Assembly (NCBI RefSeq): GCF_003194385.1
Contig: NZ_LAPT01000082.1
Span: forward strand, 62,001-126,000
From: Pokkaliibacter plantistimulans
Lineage (GTDB): Bacteria; Pseudomonadota; Gammaproteobacteria; Pseudomonadales; Balneatricaceae
Reading direction: 5' to 3'
Length of the DNA stretch: 64,000 bases
Every line of letters begins with the position of its first letter. Position 1 is the stretch's first letter. The notes under the pieces are model-generated. The model searched no databases. It saw only the letters and a list, made by a program, of their open reading frames with translations, and was not told the DNA's origin. Of the stretch, positions 43,016-52,424 are shown one piece after another. Both the position numbers and the translations under genes were made by a program.

Positions 43016-43636
43016 TTACCTGGCGGTCAGGGCAGCGTAGCTGTTCATCAGATTGCGGTAGTTGGGAATCCGCTCTGACAGCAGATGGCCCAGCCCTTCA
43101 ATGTCGTTGCGCCAGTCACGGTGCAGCTCGCAGGCCACGGCAAACCAGTTCATCATCTGCGCACCGGCAGCGCTCATGCGTGCCCAGGCAGCCTGCTGTA
43201 CGGTCTTGTCAAAGGTGCCGGAAGCATCGGTTACGACAAACACATCAAAGCCTTCTGCCAGCGCCGACAGCGTGGGGAACGCCACGCAGACATCCGTCAC
43301 GACACCGGCAATGATCAGCTGCTTGCGACCGGTAGCCTTGACCGCCGCGACGAAGTCAGCGTTGTCCCAGGCGTTGATCTGACCGGGGCGGGCGATGTAG
43401 GGCGCACTGGGGAACATCTCTTTCAGCTCAGGCACCAACGGACCATTGGGGCCCTGCTCGAAACTGGTGGTGAGAATGGTCGGCAGCTGGAAAAACCTGG
43501 CCAGATCGGCCAGCGCCAGCACGTTGTTCTTGAACTCGTTGGGAGTGAAATCCTGTACCAGCGAGATCAGACCGGTCTGGTGATCGACCAGCAGAACCAC
43601 GGCATCGTCTTTGTTGAGGCGGTTGTAAGGTTGCAT
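43016..43636 (-). CDS. ycaC: YcaC-family isochorismatase-like hydrolase
   Basis: The protein has 206 residues and is very like E. coli YcaC along its length: YNRLNKDDAVVLLVDHQTGL, ILTTSFEQGPNGPLVPEL, YIARPGQINAWDN and ELHRDWRNDIEGL. The nucleophile is Cys117 (VVTDVCVAF), with Asp18; Arg83 stands near the position where nicotinamidases have the catalytic Lys. YcaC forms octamers and its substrate is unknown. It belongs to the minus-strand cluster, 95 bases after the MFS gene. A 7-bp CTGACGC/GCGTCAG hairpin lies in that gap (43663-43684). Confidence 0.9.
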   Translation of the reverse strand: MQPYNRLNKDDAVVLLVDHQTGLISLVQDFTPNEFKNNVLALADLARFFQLPTILTTSFEQGPNGPLVPELKEMFPSAPYIARPGQINAWDNADFVAAVKATGRKQLIIAGVVTDVCVAFPTLSALAEGFDVFVVTDASGTFDKTVQQAAWARMSAAGAQMMNWFAVACELHRDWRNDIEGLGHLLSERIPNYRNLMNSYAALTAR

Positions 43637-43731
43637 AGCATTGACTCCTGATCATGAAATGGCTGACGCAGATCCACGCGTCAGTACCACAGCGGCCAGG
43701 GTAACGCCCCGACCGCGGCATTACCCCCTCA

Positions 43732-45339
43732 TCAGGCTGACGAGGGTGGATTCTTGCTGGCCATGGGCGCCAGCAGATGACGAATACGCACCGGTGTGCC
43801 GGCCATCTGCAGCCGCCGGGCACCTGCCTCGATCCGCTGCTCGGCCCGTGTCACCCGACCGTGATGGCGCAGATGCTCCAGCCAGGACTCGTCGAAGAAG
43901 AACTCCTGCCAGCACTGCGCGTCCTCACTGTCCTGCACCAGCCCCCAGGAGAAAGCACCATTGCGCTGCCGCATCCGGCGTACCTCAGCCATGGCCTGCT
44001 GGAAGGCGGGCCAGTCGGCCTCGGCAATACGGTATTCGACGCTGATCATCACCGGGCCGCGATCATGATGGCGGCTGTCCAGCGCGACCGGCGCAGGCCA
44101 GTGCAATGACGGCGCCAGGTCATCGGCTTCCTTCACTGGCAGGGAGAACAGCGGCGTCAGGCACAGGCCGAGCAACAGCACCGCCCCCGCCACGCAGAGG
44201 GCATAGGTGATGGAACTGTGGCTGGCGATGCTGCCCCATAACAGGCTGCCGCCCGCCAGACTGCCGAAGAACACCAGAATGTAGACTGCCAGTGCCCGCG
44301 CCTTGACCCAGCTGGGTACCGAGGTTTGTGCCGCCACCTGCAGGCTCGACAGCACCGCAATCCAGGCAGCGCCACTGACCAGCATGACCGGAATCAGCAG
44401 GGCGAAATGGCGAACAAAGGCCAGCGCAAAGATCACCAGTGCGTACAGCACCGAGGCCAGCACCACCAGCCGGTCGTTATGCAGATGCCGGCGAATCAGC
44501 GGCAGCAACATGGCGCCGGATACCGCGCCGACGCCGACGCAGCCAAGCAGGATGCCGAAGTCAGCCGCGCTGCCATGCAGCTCCTGCCGCACAATCAGGG
44601 GCAGCATCGACATTGCCCCACTGGCACCAAAGAAGAATGCCAGTGCCCGTACCAGCACCGCCTGCAGCGGTCGCGATGAACGGCTGTAGCGCCAGCCCGC
44701 ACGGATCGCCCCCAGCAGGCGCTCGGCAGGCAGGACTGGCGGCGTCAGCTGACGACGCCACAGCCACAGCACACTGATGACCGCCAGAAACGACGCGCCG
44801 TTGAGGGCAAAGGTCAGCCAGGGTCCGCTGAGGCTGACCAGTACCCCGGCAATGGCCGGCCCCACGGCCCGCGCCAGATTGACGCCGACACTGGACAGCG
44901 CAATGGCGGCAGGCAGATCGGCCTTATCCACCAGTTCCGGGGTCAGCGCCGACCAGGCCGGCATCATCAGCGCCGTGCCGATACCCATGCCGAGTGTCAG
45001 CAGTAACAGCAGCGGCACATTGATCAGCCCCAGCAGCGTCAGCAGGGCCAGCGTCATGGCTACCAGCGCCATCCAGCACTGCACCAGCAGCAGATAGCGG
45101 CGCTTGTCGACGATGTCCGCCAGCGCACCGGCGGGCAGGGCCAGAAAAAACATCGGCAGGGAGCCCGCCACCTGCACCAGCGCTACGTGCAGCGGGCTGG
45201 CCGACAGCGAGGTCATCAGCCAGCCAGCGCCAACCTCATGCATCCAGGTGCCGATGTTGGAGGCGATACTGGCCAGCCACAGCCAGCGAAAGGGCGTGTG
45301 ACGCAGCGGGCTCCAGGGAGAGTGAACAACCGTGGCCAT
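43732..45339 (-). CDS. MFS exporter (EntS/MFS_3 type) with C-terminal soluble domain
   Basis: The protein has 535 residues from the ATG at 45339 (GAGGAAG 9 bases upstream). About 10-12 helices occupy residues 15-410 (DxxxKRR-type loop ALADIVDKRRYLL after helix 2). A ~105-residue hydrophilic tail begins near 425 (MISVEYRIAEADWPAFQQAM). This is the layout of the MFS_3 family (PF05977), whose tail resembles an antibiotic-biosynthesis-monooxygenase fold. It may export an acidic or aromatic compound. Its ATG is two bases past the oprD stop, so the two are coupled. The substrate is unknown. Confidence 0.85.
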   Translation of the reverse strand: MATVVHSPWSPLRHTPFRWLWLASIASNIGTWMHEVGAGWLMTSLSASPLHVALVQVAGSLPMFFLALPAGALADIVDKRRYLLLVQCWMALVAMTLALLTLLGLINVPLLLLLTLGMGIGTALMMPAWSALTPELVDKADLPAAIALSSVGVNLARAVGPAIAGVLVSLSGPWLTFALNGASFLAVISVLWLWRRQLTPPVLPAERLLGAIRAGWRYSRSSRPLQAVLVRALAFFFGASGAMSMLPLIVRQELHGSAADFGILLGCVGVGAVSGAMLLPLIRRHLHNDRLVVLASVLYALVIFALAFVRHFALLIPVMLVSGAAWIAVLSSLQVAAQTSVPSWVKARALAVYILVFFGSLAGGSLLWGSIASHSSITYALCVAGAVLLLGLCLTPLFSLPVKEADDLAPSLHWPAPVALDSRHHDRGPVMISVEYRIAEADWPAFQQAMAEVRRMRQRNGAFSWGLVQDSEDAQCWQEFFFDESWLEHLRHHGRVTRAEQRIEAGARRLQMAGTPVRIRHLLAPMASKNPPSSA

Positions 45340-45341
45340 GA

Positions 45342-46664
45342 TCAAAGGCTTCCTCGTAACGGGTATTGCAGCAACAGATACAGACGTTCGATGTTGGCGC
45401 CGCCCTGGGCGGCGTTACCGCGATGGCCCACCTCCGCCAGTGACAGCGACAGATCCTTGAAGGGACCGGCAGGCACCTGATAGCGCACCTGCAGATCCCG
45501 CTCCCAGTGTTTGCCGCCCTGCCCCTGCTGAGGCTGATAGTCACCACTGGCACTGTCGAACGGGTTATAGGCACCGCCCGCCTCGGCATGGGTGCCATCG
45601 ATGCCCCAGCCTTTGACGTAGCGTGCCATCAAACTCAGGCCGGGGACGCCCAGCGCAGCGAAGTCGAAGTCATAACGGGCCTGCACGGAACGCTCATGGG
45701 CGCCGTTGAAGTCGGCATATTTGATGGAATTGGCCAGCGCGATGGCGTCCCCGCCGACAAAGTCAAAAGGGGTATCACCGTTGATTTTCTGATACGCCAG
45801 CATGAAACCCTGCGACGCCCGCTGGTAACTGGCCGCCACACTGTAAGCCAGGGTATCGATGGCCCCGGCACGACGCTCCCCCTGATCACGGCTGTGATAG
45901 AGGTTGCCGCCGACACGCAGGTTCTGCTGCTGCCAGTTGAGATTGAGATAACTCTGCCGCCAGTTGTCATCCAGCTGCGACACAAACAGCGCGCTGTGCA
46001 GCTGATCGCTGACCGCCCATCGGGCCCCTGCCAGACTGATGGCACTGCCCGCCGTGGAAGCCCCGTAGCCACTGAACTCGCCGTGTGAGGTAGAGGAGTC
46101 CTGATTTTTGAAAGCGGTAAAGTGCCCGGCCTGCAGGCTGAGGCCAGTCAGCTCATCGCTTTGCAGCCAGAAGCCGGTCGCATATTCCGGCTGCAGGCGC
46201 TTGTCCGCAGTGGCGAACACCGGCGTTGCCACCGTCATCTCGCCGTATTTCACTACTGTCTGCCGCAGGCGCAGTTTCACTGCCCCGCCGCTGCTACCGT
46301 AACTGTCTACGCTGCCGCCATCACTGTCAGCGGCCAGCAAACCGGTACCGGCGTGGCCGTGCTGGCTGTCCAGCTTGTAACCGGCAAAACCGTGAACATC
46401 GGCCCCCAACCCCAGCAACCCGGGGGTAAAACCCGACTGCACTTCGGCCAGCAGGCCATGAGCCCATTCCCGGCGGTAAGGCCGGTTGCCATCCGCACCC
46501 CGATAGTCGTTATCGATCAGGTAGTTGCGATTAAGCAAAGACCATTCAAGCAGGGGCTGAGGGGACGTTGCCGCAGCCGCACTGGCGCAGTGCGCCGTGG
46601 CCAGCGCCAACGTGGTACTCAGCCCCAGGCAGACAGCCGGGAATCGGGGAACAGTGGCAACCAT
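45342..46664 (-). CDS. OprD-family outer-membrane porin
   Basis: The protein is about 440 residues from the ATG at 46664, with CAGGAG 6 bases upstream. A signal peptide (to about ASA-AAA, residue 30) is followed by LNRNYLIDNDYRG, REWAHGLLAEVQSGFTPG and GLGADVHGFAGYKLD, the OprD N-terminal pattern. It ends with the last beta strand IERLYLLLQYPLRGSL. OprD/Occ channels take up amino acids, aromatic acids or small amides. Here the porin would feed the hydrolases encoded around it. A long near-perfect palindrome lies directly upstream of its ribosome site (46679-46714). Confidence 0.92.
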   Translation of the reverse strand: MVATVPRFPAVCLGLSTTLALATAHCASAAAATSPQPLLEWSLLNRNYLIDNDYRGADGNRPYRREWAHGLLAEVQSGFTPGLLGLGADVHGFAGYKLDSQHGHAGTGLLAADSDGGSVDSYGSSGGAVKLRLRQTVVKYGEMTVATPVFATADKRLQPEYATGFWLQSDELTGLSLQAGHFTAFKNQDSSTSHGEFSGYGASTAGSAISLAGARWAVSDQLHSALFVSQLDDNWRQSYLNLNWQQQNLRVGGNLYHSRDQGERRAGAIDTLAYSVAASYQRASQGFMLAYQKINGDTPFDFVGGDAIALANSIKYADFNGAHERSVQARYDFDFAALGVPGLSLMARYVKGWGIDGTHAEAGGAYNPFDSASGDYQPQQGQGGKHWERDLQVRYQVPAGPFKDLSLSLAEVGHRGNAAQGGANIERLYLLLQYPLRGSL

Positions 46665-46678
46665 CGGGAGGCTCCTGA

Positions 46679-46714
46679 ACAGCACTCAGAACCTGAACAG
46701 GTGCTGAGTGCTGT
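46679..46714 (-). repeat. 36-base near-perfect palindrome before oprD
   Basis: ACAGCACTCAG and CTGAGTGCTGT (11 bp) enclose a second ACCTG-TT-CAGGT stem with one mismatch between the two. The structure lies between the amidohydrolase stop and the oprD ribosome site (AGGAG begins just downstream on the minus strand). It may be an mRNA stabiliser, processing site, attenuator or operator. Confidence 0.65.
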
Positions 46715-46740
46715 GTGGTTCGGTCAGTGCAGGGACAGGA

Positions 46741-48579
46741 TCAGAAGGCGAAACAGGAGCAGCCGAAGGCACCCCAGAACCCCTGAAAATCACTGACCGG
46801 CACATTGGCCGTACGCACCCGATCATGACTGTGGGCGTGCACCGCACAGGGGCCTGAGCACTGGTGCACCTGCTTCAGCAGGGGCGATGCTGGCCGCCAG
46901 TGGCCGGGCACCTTGTGTACCGGTGACCAGTCAGGCATGACAGGTACACTGGGTGGGCAGAGGTCATCGAACTCTTCGGCGGCGTAGACCACCTTGCCGT
47001 CGACCACTGTCAGTACCGACTCCAGCCACTTGATGGCTTCTTCCTCAACGCTGAAAAAATCGCCGGACAGGGCAATCAGGTCTGCCAGTTGACCCACTTT
47101 GATTTGCCCTTTCTTGCCCTGCTCCGACGAAAACCAGGCACTGCCATGGGTGAACAGCTGCAGCGCGGTCTCACGGGACAGCCCTTCCGGATACAGTGCG
47201 GTGCCGCCTACCGTGCGACCGCTGACCAGCCAGTACAGCGACGTCCAGGGGTTATAGCTGGAGACACGGGTGGCATCGGTGCCGGCACCGACCGGCACAC
47301 CTTCGGCCAGCATGCGCTTGATCGGCGGGGTCTGCTCTGCTGCCTGATGGCCATAACGGTCAACAAAGTACTCCCCCTGAAAGGCCATACGATCCTGAAT
47401 GGCGATACCGCCGCCCAGTGCCCGCACCCGCTCGATGTTCTGCGGAGTGATGGTTTCGGCATGATCGAAGAACCACGGCAGACCGTTGAAGGGGATGTCA
47501 CGGTTGACCTTCTCGAACACGTCCAGCATGCGCGAGATGGACTCGTTGTAAGTGGCATGCAGACGGAACGGCCAGCGCTGCTCGACCAGGTGACGCACCA
47601 CCGGCTCCAGTTCGGCTTCCATGCTGGCTGGCAGATCGGGGCGGGGTTCGAGAAAGTCTTCAAAGTCCGCGGCAGAGAACACCAGCATTTCCCCGGCGCC
47701 GTTATGGCGGAGGAAGTCATCGCCCTGATGCAGGGTCACTGAACTGGTCCAGTTCCTGAAGTCGTTCAGCTCTTCCTTGGGTTTCTGGGTAAACAGGTTG
47801 TAGGCGATACGGATGGTCAGCTGCTGGTCTTTGGCCAATTGCTGAATCACCGCATAGTCATCGGGATAGTTCTGGAAACCACCACCGGCGTCGATGCAGC
47901 TGGTCACGCCCAGACGGTTCAGCTCACGCATGAACTGACGGGTGGAGTTGACCTGATACTCCAGAGGCAGCTTCGGCCCCTTGGCCAGAGTCGCGTAGAG
48001 GATCATGGCATTGGGCCGGGCTATCAGCATGCCGGTCGGCTCGCCGTTGGCATCACGCTGGATTTCGCCGCCGGGCGGGTTGGGCGTATCGCGGGTATAG
48101 CCGACCACCTTGAGGGCAGCGCGGTTAAGCAGGGCGCGATCATACAGATGCAGCACAAAGACCGGGGTGTCCGGCGCCGCCCGGTTCAGCTCTTCCAGCG
48201 TCGGCATGCGTTTTTCCGCAAACTGGAATTCGTTCCAGCCTCCCACTACCCGTACCCACTGCGGGGCAGGCGTCACATCTGCCTGTTGCTTGAGCAGACG
48301 CAGGGCATCGGCCAGCGAGGGCACGCCTTCCCAGCGCAGTTCCAAGTTGTAGTTCAGGCCACCGCGAATCAGGTGCAGGTGGGAGTCATTAAGACCGGGT
48401 ATCACGGTACGCCCTTTAAGATCAATGACCTTGGTGTGATCACCGCGTACCGCCATGGCTTCGGCATCACTGCCCACCACGGTGAAACGGCCGTCCTTGA
48501 TGGCGACGGCAGTGGCAGTGGGATTGTCGCGGTCAACCGTGTGCAGTCGACCATTGTGCAGAATCAGATCGGCATTCAT
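46741..48579 (-). CDS. YtcJ-like amidohydrolase (amidohydrolase_3 family)
   Basis: The protein has 612 residues. An N-terminal barrel strand (DLILHNGRLHTVDRDNP) leads to the metal site PGLNDSHLHLIRGG. Later metal and acid residues are in RLHATYNESISR, FDHAETITPQN and GAGTDATRVSSYNPW. The family deacylates amides or formamides; exact substrates vary widely. The last ~45 residues include several Cys and His (CSGPCAVHAHSHDR ... CSCF), unusual for the family and possibly metal-binding. No export signal is seen. It is in the cluster between the ABM membrane protein and oprD. Confidence 0.88.
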   Translation of the reverse strand: MNADLILHNGRLHTVDRDNPTATAVAIKDGRFTVVGSDAEAMAVRGDHTKVIDLKGRTVIPGLNDSHLHLIRGGLNYNLELRWEGVPSLADALRLLKQQADVTPAPQWVRVVGGWNEFQFAEKRMPTLEELNRAAPDTPVFVLHLYDRALLNRAALKVVGYTRDTPNPPGGEIQRDANGEPTGMLIARPNAMILYATLAKGPKLPLEYQVNSTRQFMRELNRLGVTSCIDAGGGFQNYPDDYAVIQQLAKDQQLTIRIAYNLFTQKPKEELNDFRNWTSSVTLHQGDDFLRHNGAGEMLVFSAADFEDFLEPRPDLPASMEAELEPVVRHLVEQRWPFRLHATYNESISRMLDVFEKVNRDIPFNGLPWFFDHAETITPQNIERVRALGGGIAIQDRMAFQGEYFVDRYGHQAAEQTPPIKRMLAEGVPVGAGTDATRVSSYNPWTSLYWLVSGRTVGGTALYPEGLSRETALQLFTHGSAWFSSEQGKKGQIKVGQLADLIALSGDFFSVEEEAIKWLESVLTVVDGKVVYAAEEFDDLCPPSVPVMPDWSPVHKVPGHWRPASPLLKQVHQCSGPCAVHAHSHDRVRTANVPVSDFQGFWGAFGCSCFAF

Positions 48580-48656
48580 AACCTTGCCCTTCCTGTGCAG
48601 ATGGATGCAGCAGCCGGTTGCCTTGGTACAGCCCGGCTACGTCAAGTATTCGGAGA

Positions 48657-49208
48657 TCAGGTGCGTGAGCGGCCTTCCAGCCAGGCTGAGAACAACGCCG
48701 TCACCCGAGGCATGAAGAAGTAGACCACCAGCAACACGATGCTGAGGGTGATCACCACGTTGCTGGGCACAAAGCCTCCCAGCCACGGCCACTGCTGAAA
48801 GGCCGGGCGCCACAGCAGCGGCACCAACATGCTCAGGGGCAGAATCACCAGAAAGGTGATGCAGGCCTGCTTCCAGCGCGGCGGCGGCAGAATCTGCCCG
48901 GGGGTGAACCAGAACTCCCGCGCGCCATCGACTTCAAACTGGTCCCCTTCCACCAGCAGCGGCATGACCTCGTCAATCAGTTGCTTGCGGTCACTGGAGT
49001 CCAGCCAGCTTTGCAGCTCGGTGGTGCCGCAAAAGCGCAGCACACAGACAAAGCGGTCCAGATCGCGGATCACATTGACCCCCAGATGGCCGGGGTAACT
49101 GGCAGCCACCTGCGTGGTACGACGCAGCCACTGCTCATACGCCAGATCAACGCCCGGCTTGATCCGGTGACGCACGATCAGCGTCACTACATCCTGTTCA
49201 TTCATCAT
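48657..49208 (-). CDS. Antibiotic-biosynthesis-monooxygenase-domain membrane protein
   Basis: The protein is about 183 residues, with AAGGG 4 or 7 bases before two adjacent ATG codons (49208, 49205). The N-terminal half is an ABM ferredoxin-like domain (VVTLIVRHRIKPGVDLAYEQW, then YPGHLGVNVIRDLDRFVCVLRF; in part). The C-terminal half has two membrane helices (about 115-135 and 150-170) and a short basic tail. This ABM-plus-two-helix form is common but unstudied. It may be a membrane-anchored heme- or quinone-handling protein. It is 22 bases after doxX. Confidence 0.8.
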   Translation of the reverse strand: MMNEQDVVTLIVRHRIKPGVDLAYEQWLRRTTQVAASYPGHLGVNVIRDLDRFVCVLRFCGTTELQSWLDSSDRKQLIDEVMPLLVEGDQFEVDGAREFWFTPGQILPPPRWKQACITFLVILPLSMLVPLLWRPAFQQWPWLGGFVPSNVVITLSIVLLVVYFFMPRVTALFSAWLEGRSRT

Positions 49209-49230
49209 TCGGCCCTTCACAGTTCAGAAC

Positions 49231-49644
49231 TCAGCTCACCCGCGCCAGCAGCGGAAACCTGCCGGCGACCCGTTGCCCCAGCGCCAGACGACCCGGACCA
49301 CTGATCAGCAAGGTGCCGAACAGGATCAGCAACAGCCAGCCAAACTGCCCCTCTGCCAGACTCCACTGCGGATGCACCAGCAGCAGGGCCACCAGCAGCA
49401 GAAACAGCAACGGCAGGCAGGCAAGCCGGGTAAACACCCCCAGCATGATCAGCAGCGGACAGACCACCTCGGCAAAGATGGCCAGCCACAGCGTCAGGCT
49501 GGCGCCGAGGCCAAAGGGGTCTTCAATCTGGGTCAGCTGCTGCTGGAAATGCAGTAATTTGGGCAGGCCATGGACCTGCAGCACCAACAGGGACCCGGCC
49601 AGCCGCTGAAACAGCAGGCCCCAGTCCGTCAGGGTAGTCGCCAT
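49231..49644 (-). CDS. DoxX-family inner-membrane protein
   Basis: The protein has 137 residues and four membrane helices. GLPKLLHFQQQL after the first helix, and an acidic-then-GGxxLxxG-like segment FAEVVCPLLIMLGVFTRLA, are DoxX features. DoxX proteins often accompany redox or stress operons and have been linked to sulfur or quinone redox, but no reaction is established for this branch. GGAG is 7 bases upstream. It is in the cluster, 73 bases after the second isochorismatase-like gene. Confidence 0.85.
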   Translation of the reverse strand: MATTLTDWGLLFQRLAGSLLVLQVHGLPKLLHFQQQLTQIEDPFGLGASLTLWLAIFAEVVCPLLIMLGVFTRLACLPLLFLLLVALLLVHPQWSLAEGQFGWLLLILFGTLLISGPGRLALGQRVAGRFPLLARVS

Positions 49645-49717
49645 CGTCAGTTCTCCTTGGTCAGCTGGTCGGGGATAGCGGCCGCAGGGAGCAGGCCGCC
49701 GTACTCTCGCTCCGGGA

Positions 49718-50371
49718 TCAGTGCCCTTCAGAAGCGTTGAACATGGTCTTGGCGTAAATCAGGCCCAGACCATAGGCACCGCCATGGGCGATGGAGGTCT
49801 TCACGGTCTGGTCATAGGTTTCACCACGCGCCCAGTCACGCTGCAGTTCCAGCAGGTACTGCAGTGACGTCATGGGCCGGGCACCCAGCTGCACCATGCG
49901 GGTGATGGCCATTTCGTGAGCTTCGGTCGAGACATCACCGCAGGCATCGGTGATGACATAAACTTCAAAGCCCTGATCCAGCGCCGACAGTGCCGGGCCG
50001 ACGATGCAGACGGATGTCCACAGCCCCGCCAGCACAATCTTGCTTTTGCCGTACTCATTGACTTCAACGGCGATGCGCTCGTCTTCCCAGGTGTTCATAG
50101 TGGTACGGTCAATCACGTTGTAGTCAGGGAATACTGACTTGATCTCATCGAAGATCGGGCCGGAGAAGCTCTTCTCGGCCACGGTGGTCAGAATGGTGGA
50201 TACACCGAATTCCTTGGCGGCCTTGGCCACCAGTGCCGCGTTGTTACGCAGGGTCACTGCATCAATGGACTTGGTGGCAAAGGACATCTGCGACTGGTGG
50301 TCGATCATGATCAGGGTATGATCGTCATGGTTGAGCAGGGTTTTTCCGGGTACCGCTTTGGCGATGGCCAT
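49718..50371 (-). CDS. Isochorismatase-like cysteine hydrolase (second copy)
   Basis: The protein has 217 residues from MAIAKAVPGKTLL, with AGAGGATA 6 bases upstream. The fold is marked by HTLIMIDHQSQMSFA (Asp), STILTTVAEKSFSGPIF and the nucleophile Cys in LAGLWTSVCIVGPALSAL. It is not a close copy of the YcaC protein at 43016: ARPMTSLQYLLELQRDWAR replaces the YcaC tail. Related proteins cleave amides such as nicotinamide or ureido compounds, or act as signal hydrolases. The substrate is unknown. It lies between the chloroperoxidase-like hydrolase and doxX. Confidence 0.85.
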   Translation of the reverse strand: MAIAKAVPGKTLLNHDDHTLIMIDHQSQMSFATKSIDAVTLRNNAALVAKAAKEFGVSTILTTVAEKSFSGPIFDEIKSVFPDYNVIDRTTMNTWEDERIAVEVNEYGKSKIVLAGLWTSVCIVGPALSALDQGFEVYVITDACGDVSTEAHEMAITRMVQLGARPMTSLQYLLELQRDWARGETYDQTVKTSIAHGGAYGLGLIYAKTMFNASEGH

Positions 50372-50500
50372 GGTGTCTATCCTCTTGCAATGGACGTAGT
50401 GAAAGAACGCAGCTGTCCTCAGCCGCTGTGGAACAGGTAAAAAAACGGTGTCAAACGCTAGCAACGGCGGCGGTGTTGCACCGCTTTGGGGTGACCGCGC

Positions 50501-51325
50501 TCAGCTCTGGATAAAGGCCAGCAGGTCAGCGTTAAGCTGATCCTTGTGGGTATCCGTCAGGCCGTGCGGAGCACCGGCATAGACCTTGAGTACGGCGTCC
50601 TTGATCAGTCGGGCGGCAGCCAGTGCGGAGGTACCAATCGGCACCACCTGATCGGCATCGCCGTGGATAATCAGGGTGGGGATGTCGAACTTCAGCAGAT
50701 CCTCGGTGAAGTCCGTGGCCGAGAAGGCCGCAATGCAGTCATAGGTATTCTTGTGCCCGGCCATCATGCCCTGCATCCAGAAGGTATCGATCAGCCCGGC
50801 TGAGGGCGTGGCCCCTTCCAGGTTGAAGCCGAAGAACGGGCCACTGGCCAGATCCTTGTAAAGCTGTGCCCGGTTGGCCAGCGACGCGGCACGGATGCCG
50901 TCAAATACCGCCATTGGCAGCCCGTCGGGATTGCTTTCCGTCTGCAGCATCTGTGGCGGCACCGAGGCAATCAGCCCAGCCTTGGCCACACGCTTGCTGC
51001 CGTGACGACCGATATAGCGAGCTACTTCGCCGCCACCGGTGGAGAAGCCGAACAGTACCGCCTCGTGCAGATCGAGCACTTCCATCAGCTCGGCCAGATC
51101 ATCGGCATAGTGATCCATATCGTTGCCCTGCCAGGGCTGACTGGAACGACCATGGCCCCGGCGATCATGAGCAATCACCCGATAGCCCTGAGAGGCCAGG
51201 AACAGCATCTGCGCTTCCCAGCTGTCCGCATTGAGCGGCCAGCCGTGGCTGAACACGATGGGCTGACCACTGCCCCAGTCCTTGTAGTAAATGTCGACAC
51301 CATCACGCGTTGTGAACGTAGCCAT
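50501..51325 (-). CDS. Alpha/beta hydrolase, non-heme chloroperoxidase type
   Basis: The protein has 274 residues. The triad is Ser95 (GFSTGGGEV), Asp225 (HGDADQVVP) and His254 (APHGLTDTH). The oxyanion block is [13 protein letters not shown] and the DRRGHGRS loop follows. This is the cofactor-free haloperoxidase/perhydrolase-esterase branch. In vivo it is probably an esterase or lactonase; perhydrolysis would produce peracids, which would fit the catalase in the same cluster. GGAGAA lies 7 bases upstream. No signal peptide, so cytoplasmic. Confidence 0.9.
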   Translation of the reverse strand: MATFTTRDGVDIYYKDWGSGQPIVFSHGWPLNADSWEAQMLFLASQGYRVIAHDRRGHGRSSQPWQGNDMDHYADDLAELMEVLDLHEAVLFGFSTGGGEVARYIGRHGSKRVAKAGLIASVPPQMLQTESNPDGLPMAVFDGIRAASLANRAQLYKDLASGPFFGFNLEGATPSAGLIDTFWMQGMMAGHKNTYDCIAAFSATDFTEDLLKFDIPTLIIHGDADQVVPIGTSALAAARLIKDAVLKVYAGAPHGLTDTHKDQLNADLLAFIQS

Positions 51326-51371
51326 GGAAGTTCTCCTGTCTGCCGTTGTGTGGATCAGCCGGGGCTGAGGG

Positions 51372-52403
51372 TTATTGCAGATGCTTCTTCAGCTCAGTGC
51401 CGGCCTGCAGCATGGCTGACTGGGTGGAAGGCAACGTGGCCAGCGGATTAAGCAGGCCGAAGTCGTGAATCATGCCGTTGTAGCGGGTCGCAGTGACGGC
51501 CACCCCGGCCTGATCCAGCTTGTGCGCATAGGCCTCGCCTTCATCACGCAACACGTCGTCCGCGGCGGTAATCACCAGTGCCGGAGGCAGGCCTTTCAGC
51601 TCGGCCAGACTGGCGCGCAGCGGTGAGGCGGTGATCTGTGCCCGCTGTTTCTTGTCCGTGGTGTAGTTGTCCCAGAACCACTTCATCATCGGTTTGGTAA
51701 GGAAGTACCCCTGGGCAAACTCCTTGTAGGAAGGGGTGTCCATTCCAGCATCAGTGACCGGCCACAGCAGGGCCTGGAAGCGGATGGCCGGCGTGCCTTT
51801 GTCTTTCGCCATCAGGCTCACCACCGCCGCCATGTTGCCGCCGACACTGTTACCGGCGACCGCCAGCCGTGTGCCATCGACACCCAGCTCGGCACCGTGC
51901 GCAGCGACCCAGGCGGTAGCGGCATAAGCCTGATTGATGGCCGTGGGATACTGGGCTTCAGGTGAGGGGGTGTAGTTGACGTACACCGCCACCGCACCGG
52001 AGTTGACGACCAGATCACGGATCAGGCGGGCATGGGTGGGATAATCGCCCAGTACCCAGCCACCGCCGTGGAAGAACATGAATACCGGCAAGGTCCCCGT
52101 CACACCCTGCGGGCGAACGATGGTCAGCGCGATGGACTTGCCATTGACCTCGATGGACTTCTCCTCGGTGCTAATACCTGACATATCCACCTCGACAGAC
52201 TTCTGCGCACCGGTCAGTACGGCACGCGCTTCCATCGGTGTCAGCTGCTCGAGGGGCTTGCCACCGCCCTTGGCCAGCACATCGAGAAAGGCCTGGGTCT
52301 GGTGTTCAACCGTTGGCTTGTCGGCCGCCAGCACGCAGGACGCAGCGCCCAGCCCGGTGGACAGTGCCAGCGCAGCGGCCAGCAGACGAGGAGTCAGGTT
52401 CAT
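51372..52403 (-). CDS. Secreted alpha/beta hydrolase, hormone-sensitive-lipase family
   Basis: The protein has 343 residues with a signal peptide (to about VLA-ADK, residue 27). The HSL oxyanion motif FFHGGGW is at 111-116 and the nucleophile Ser186 in GNSVGGNMA. Asp and His follow in [11 protein letters not shown] and GMIHDFGLL. It would cleave short acyl esters or carbamates in the periplasm, upstream of uptake and the cytoplasmic hydrolases. It is 21 bases after the flavodoxin-like gene. GGAGAG is 7 bases upstream. Confidence 0.9.
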   Translation of the reverse strand: MNLTPRLLAAALALSTGLGAASCVLAADKPTVEHQTQAFLDVLAKGGGKPLEQLTPMEARAVLTGAQKSVEVDMSGISTEEKSIEVNGKSIALTIVRPQGVTGTLPVFMFFHGGGWVLGDYPTHARLIRDLVVNSGAVAVYVNYTPSPEAQYPTAINQAYAATAWVAAHGAELGVDGTRLAVAGNSVGGNMAAVVSLMAKDKGTPAIRFQALLWPVTDAGMDTPSYKEFAQGYFLTKPMMKWFWDNYTTDKKQRAQITASPLRASLAELKGLPPALVITAADDVLRDEGEAYAHKLDQAGVAVTATRYNGMIHDFGLLNPLATLPSTQSAMLQAGTELKKHLQ

Positions 52404-52424
52404 GCGAGGTACTCTCCTATCAGG

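Noticed and set aside
43732-45345. Fusion of an MFS transporter with a foreign ABM enzyme
   Set aside because: The C-terminal ~100-residue soluble tail is normal for the MFS_3 (PF05977) family, so no unusual fusion needs to be assumed.
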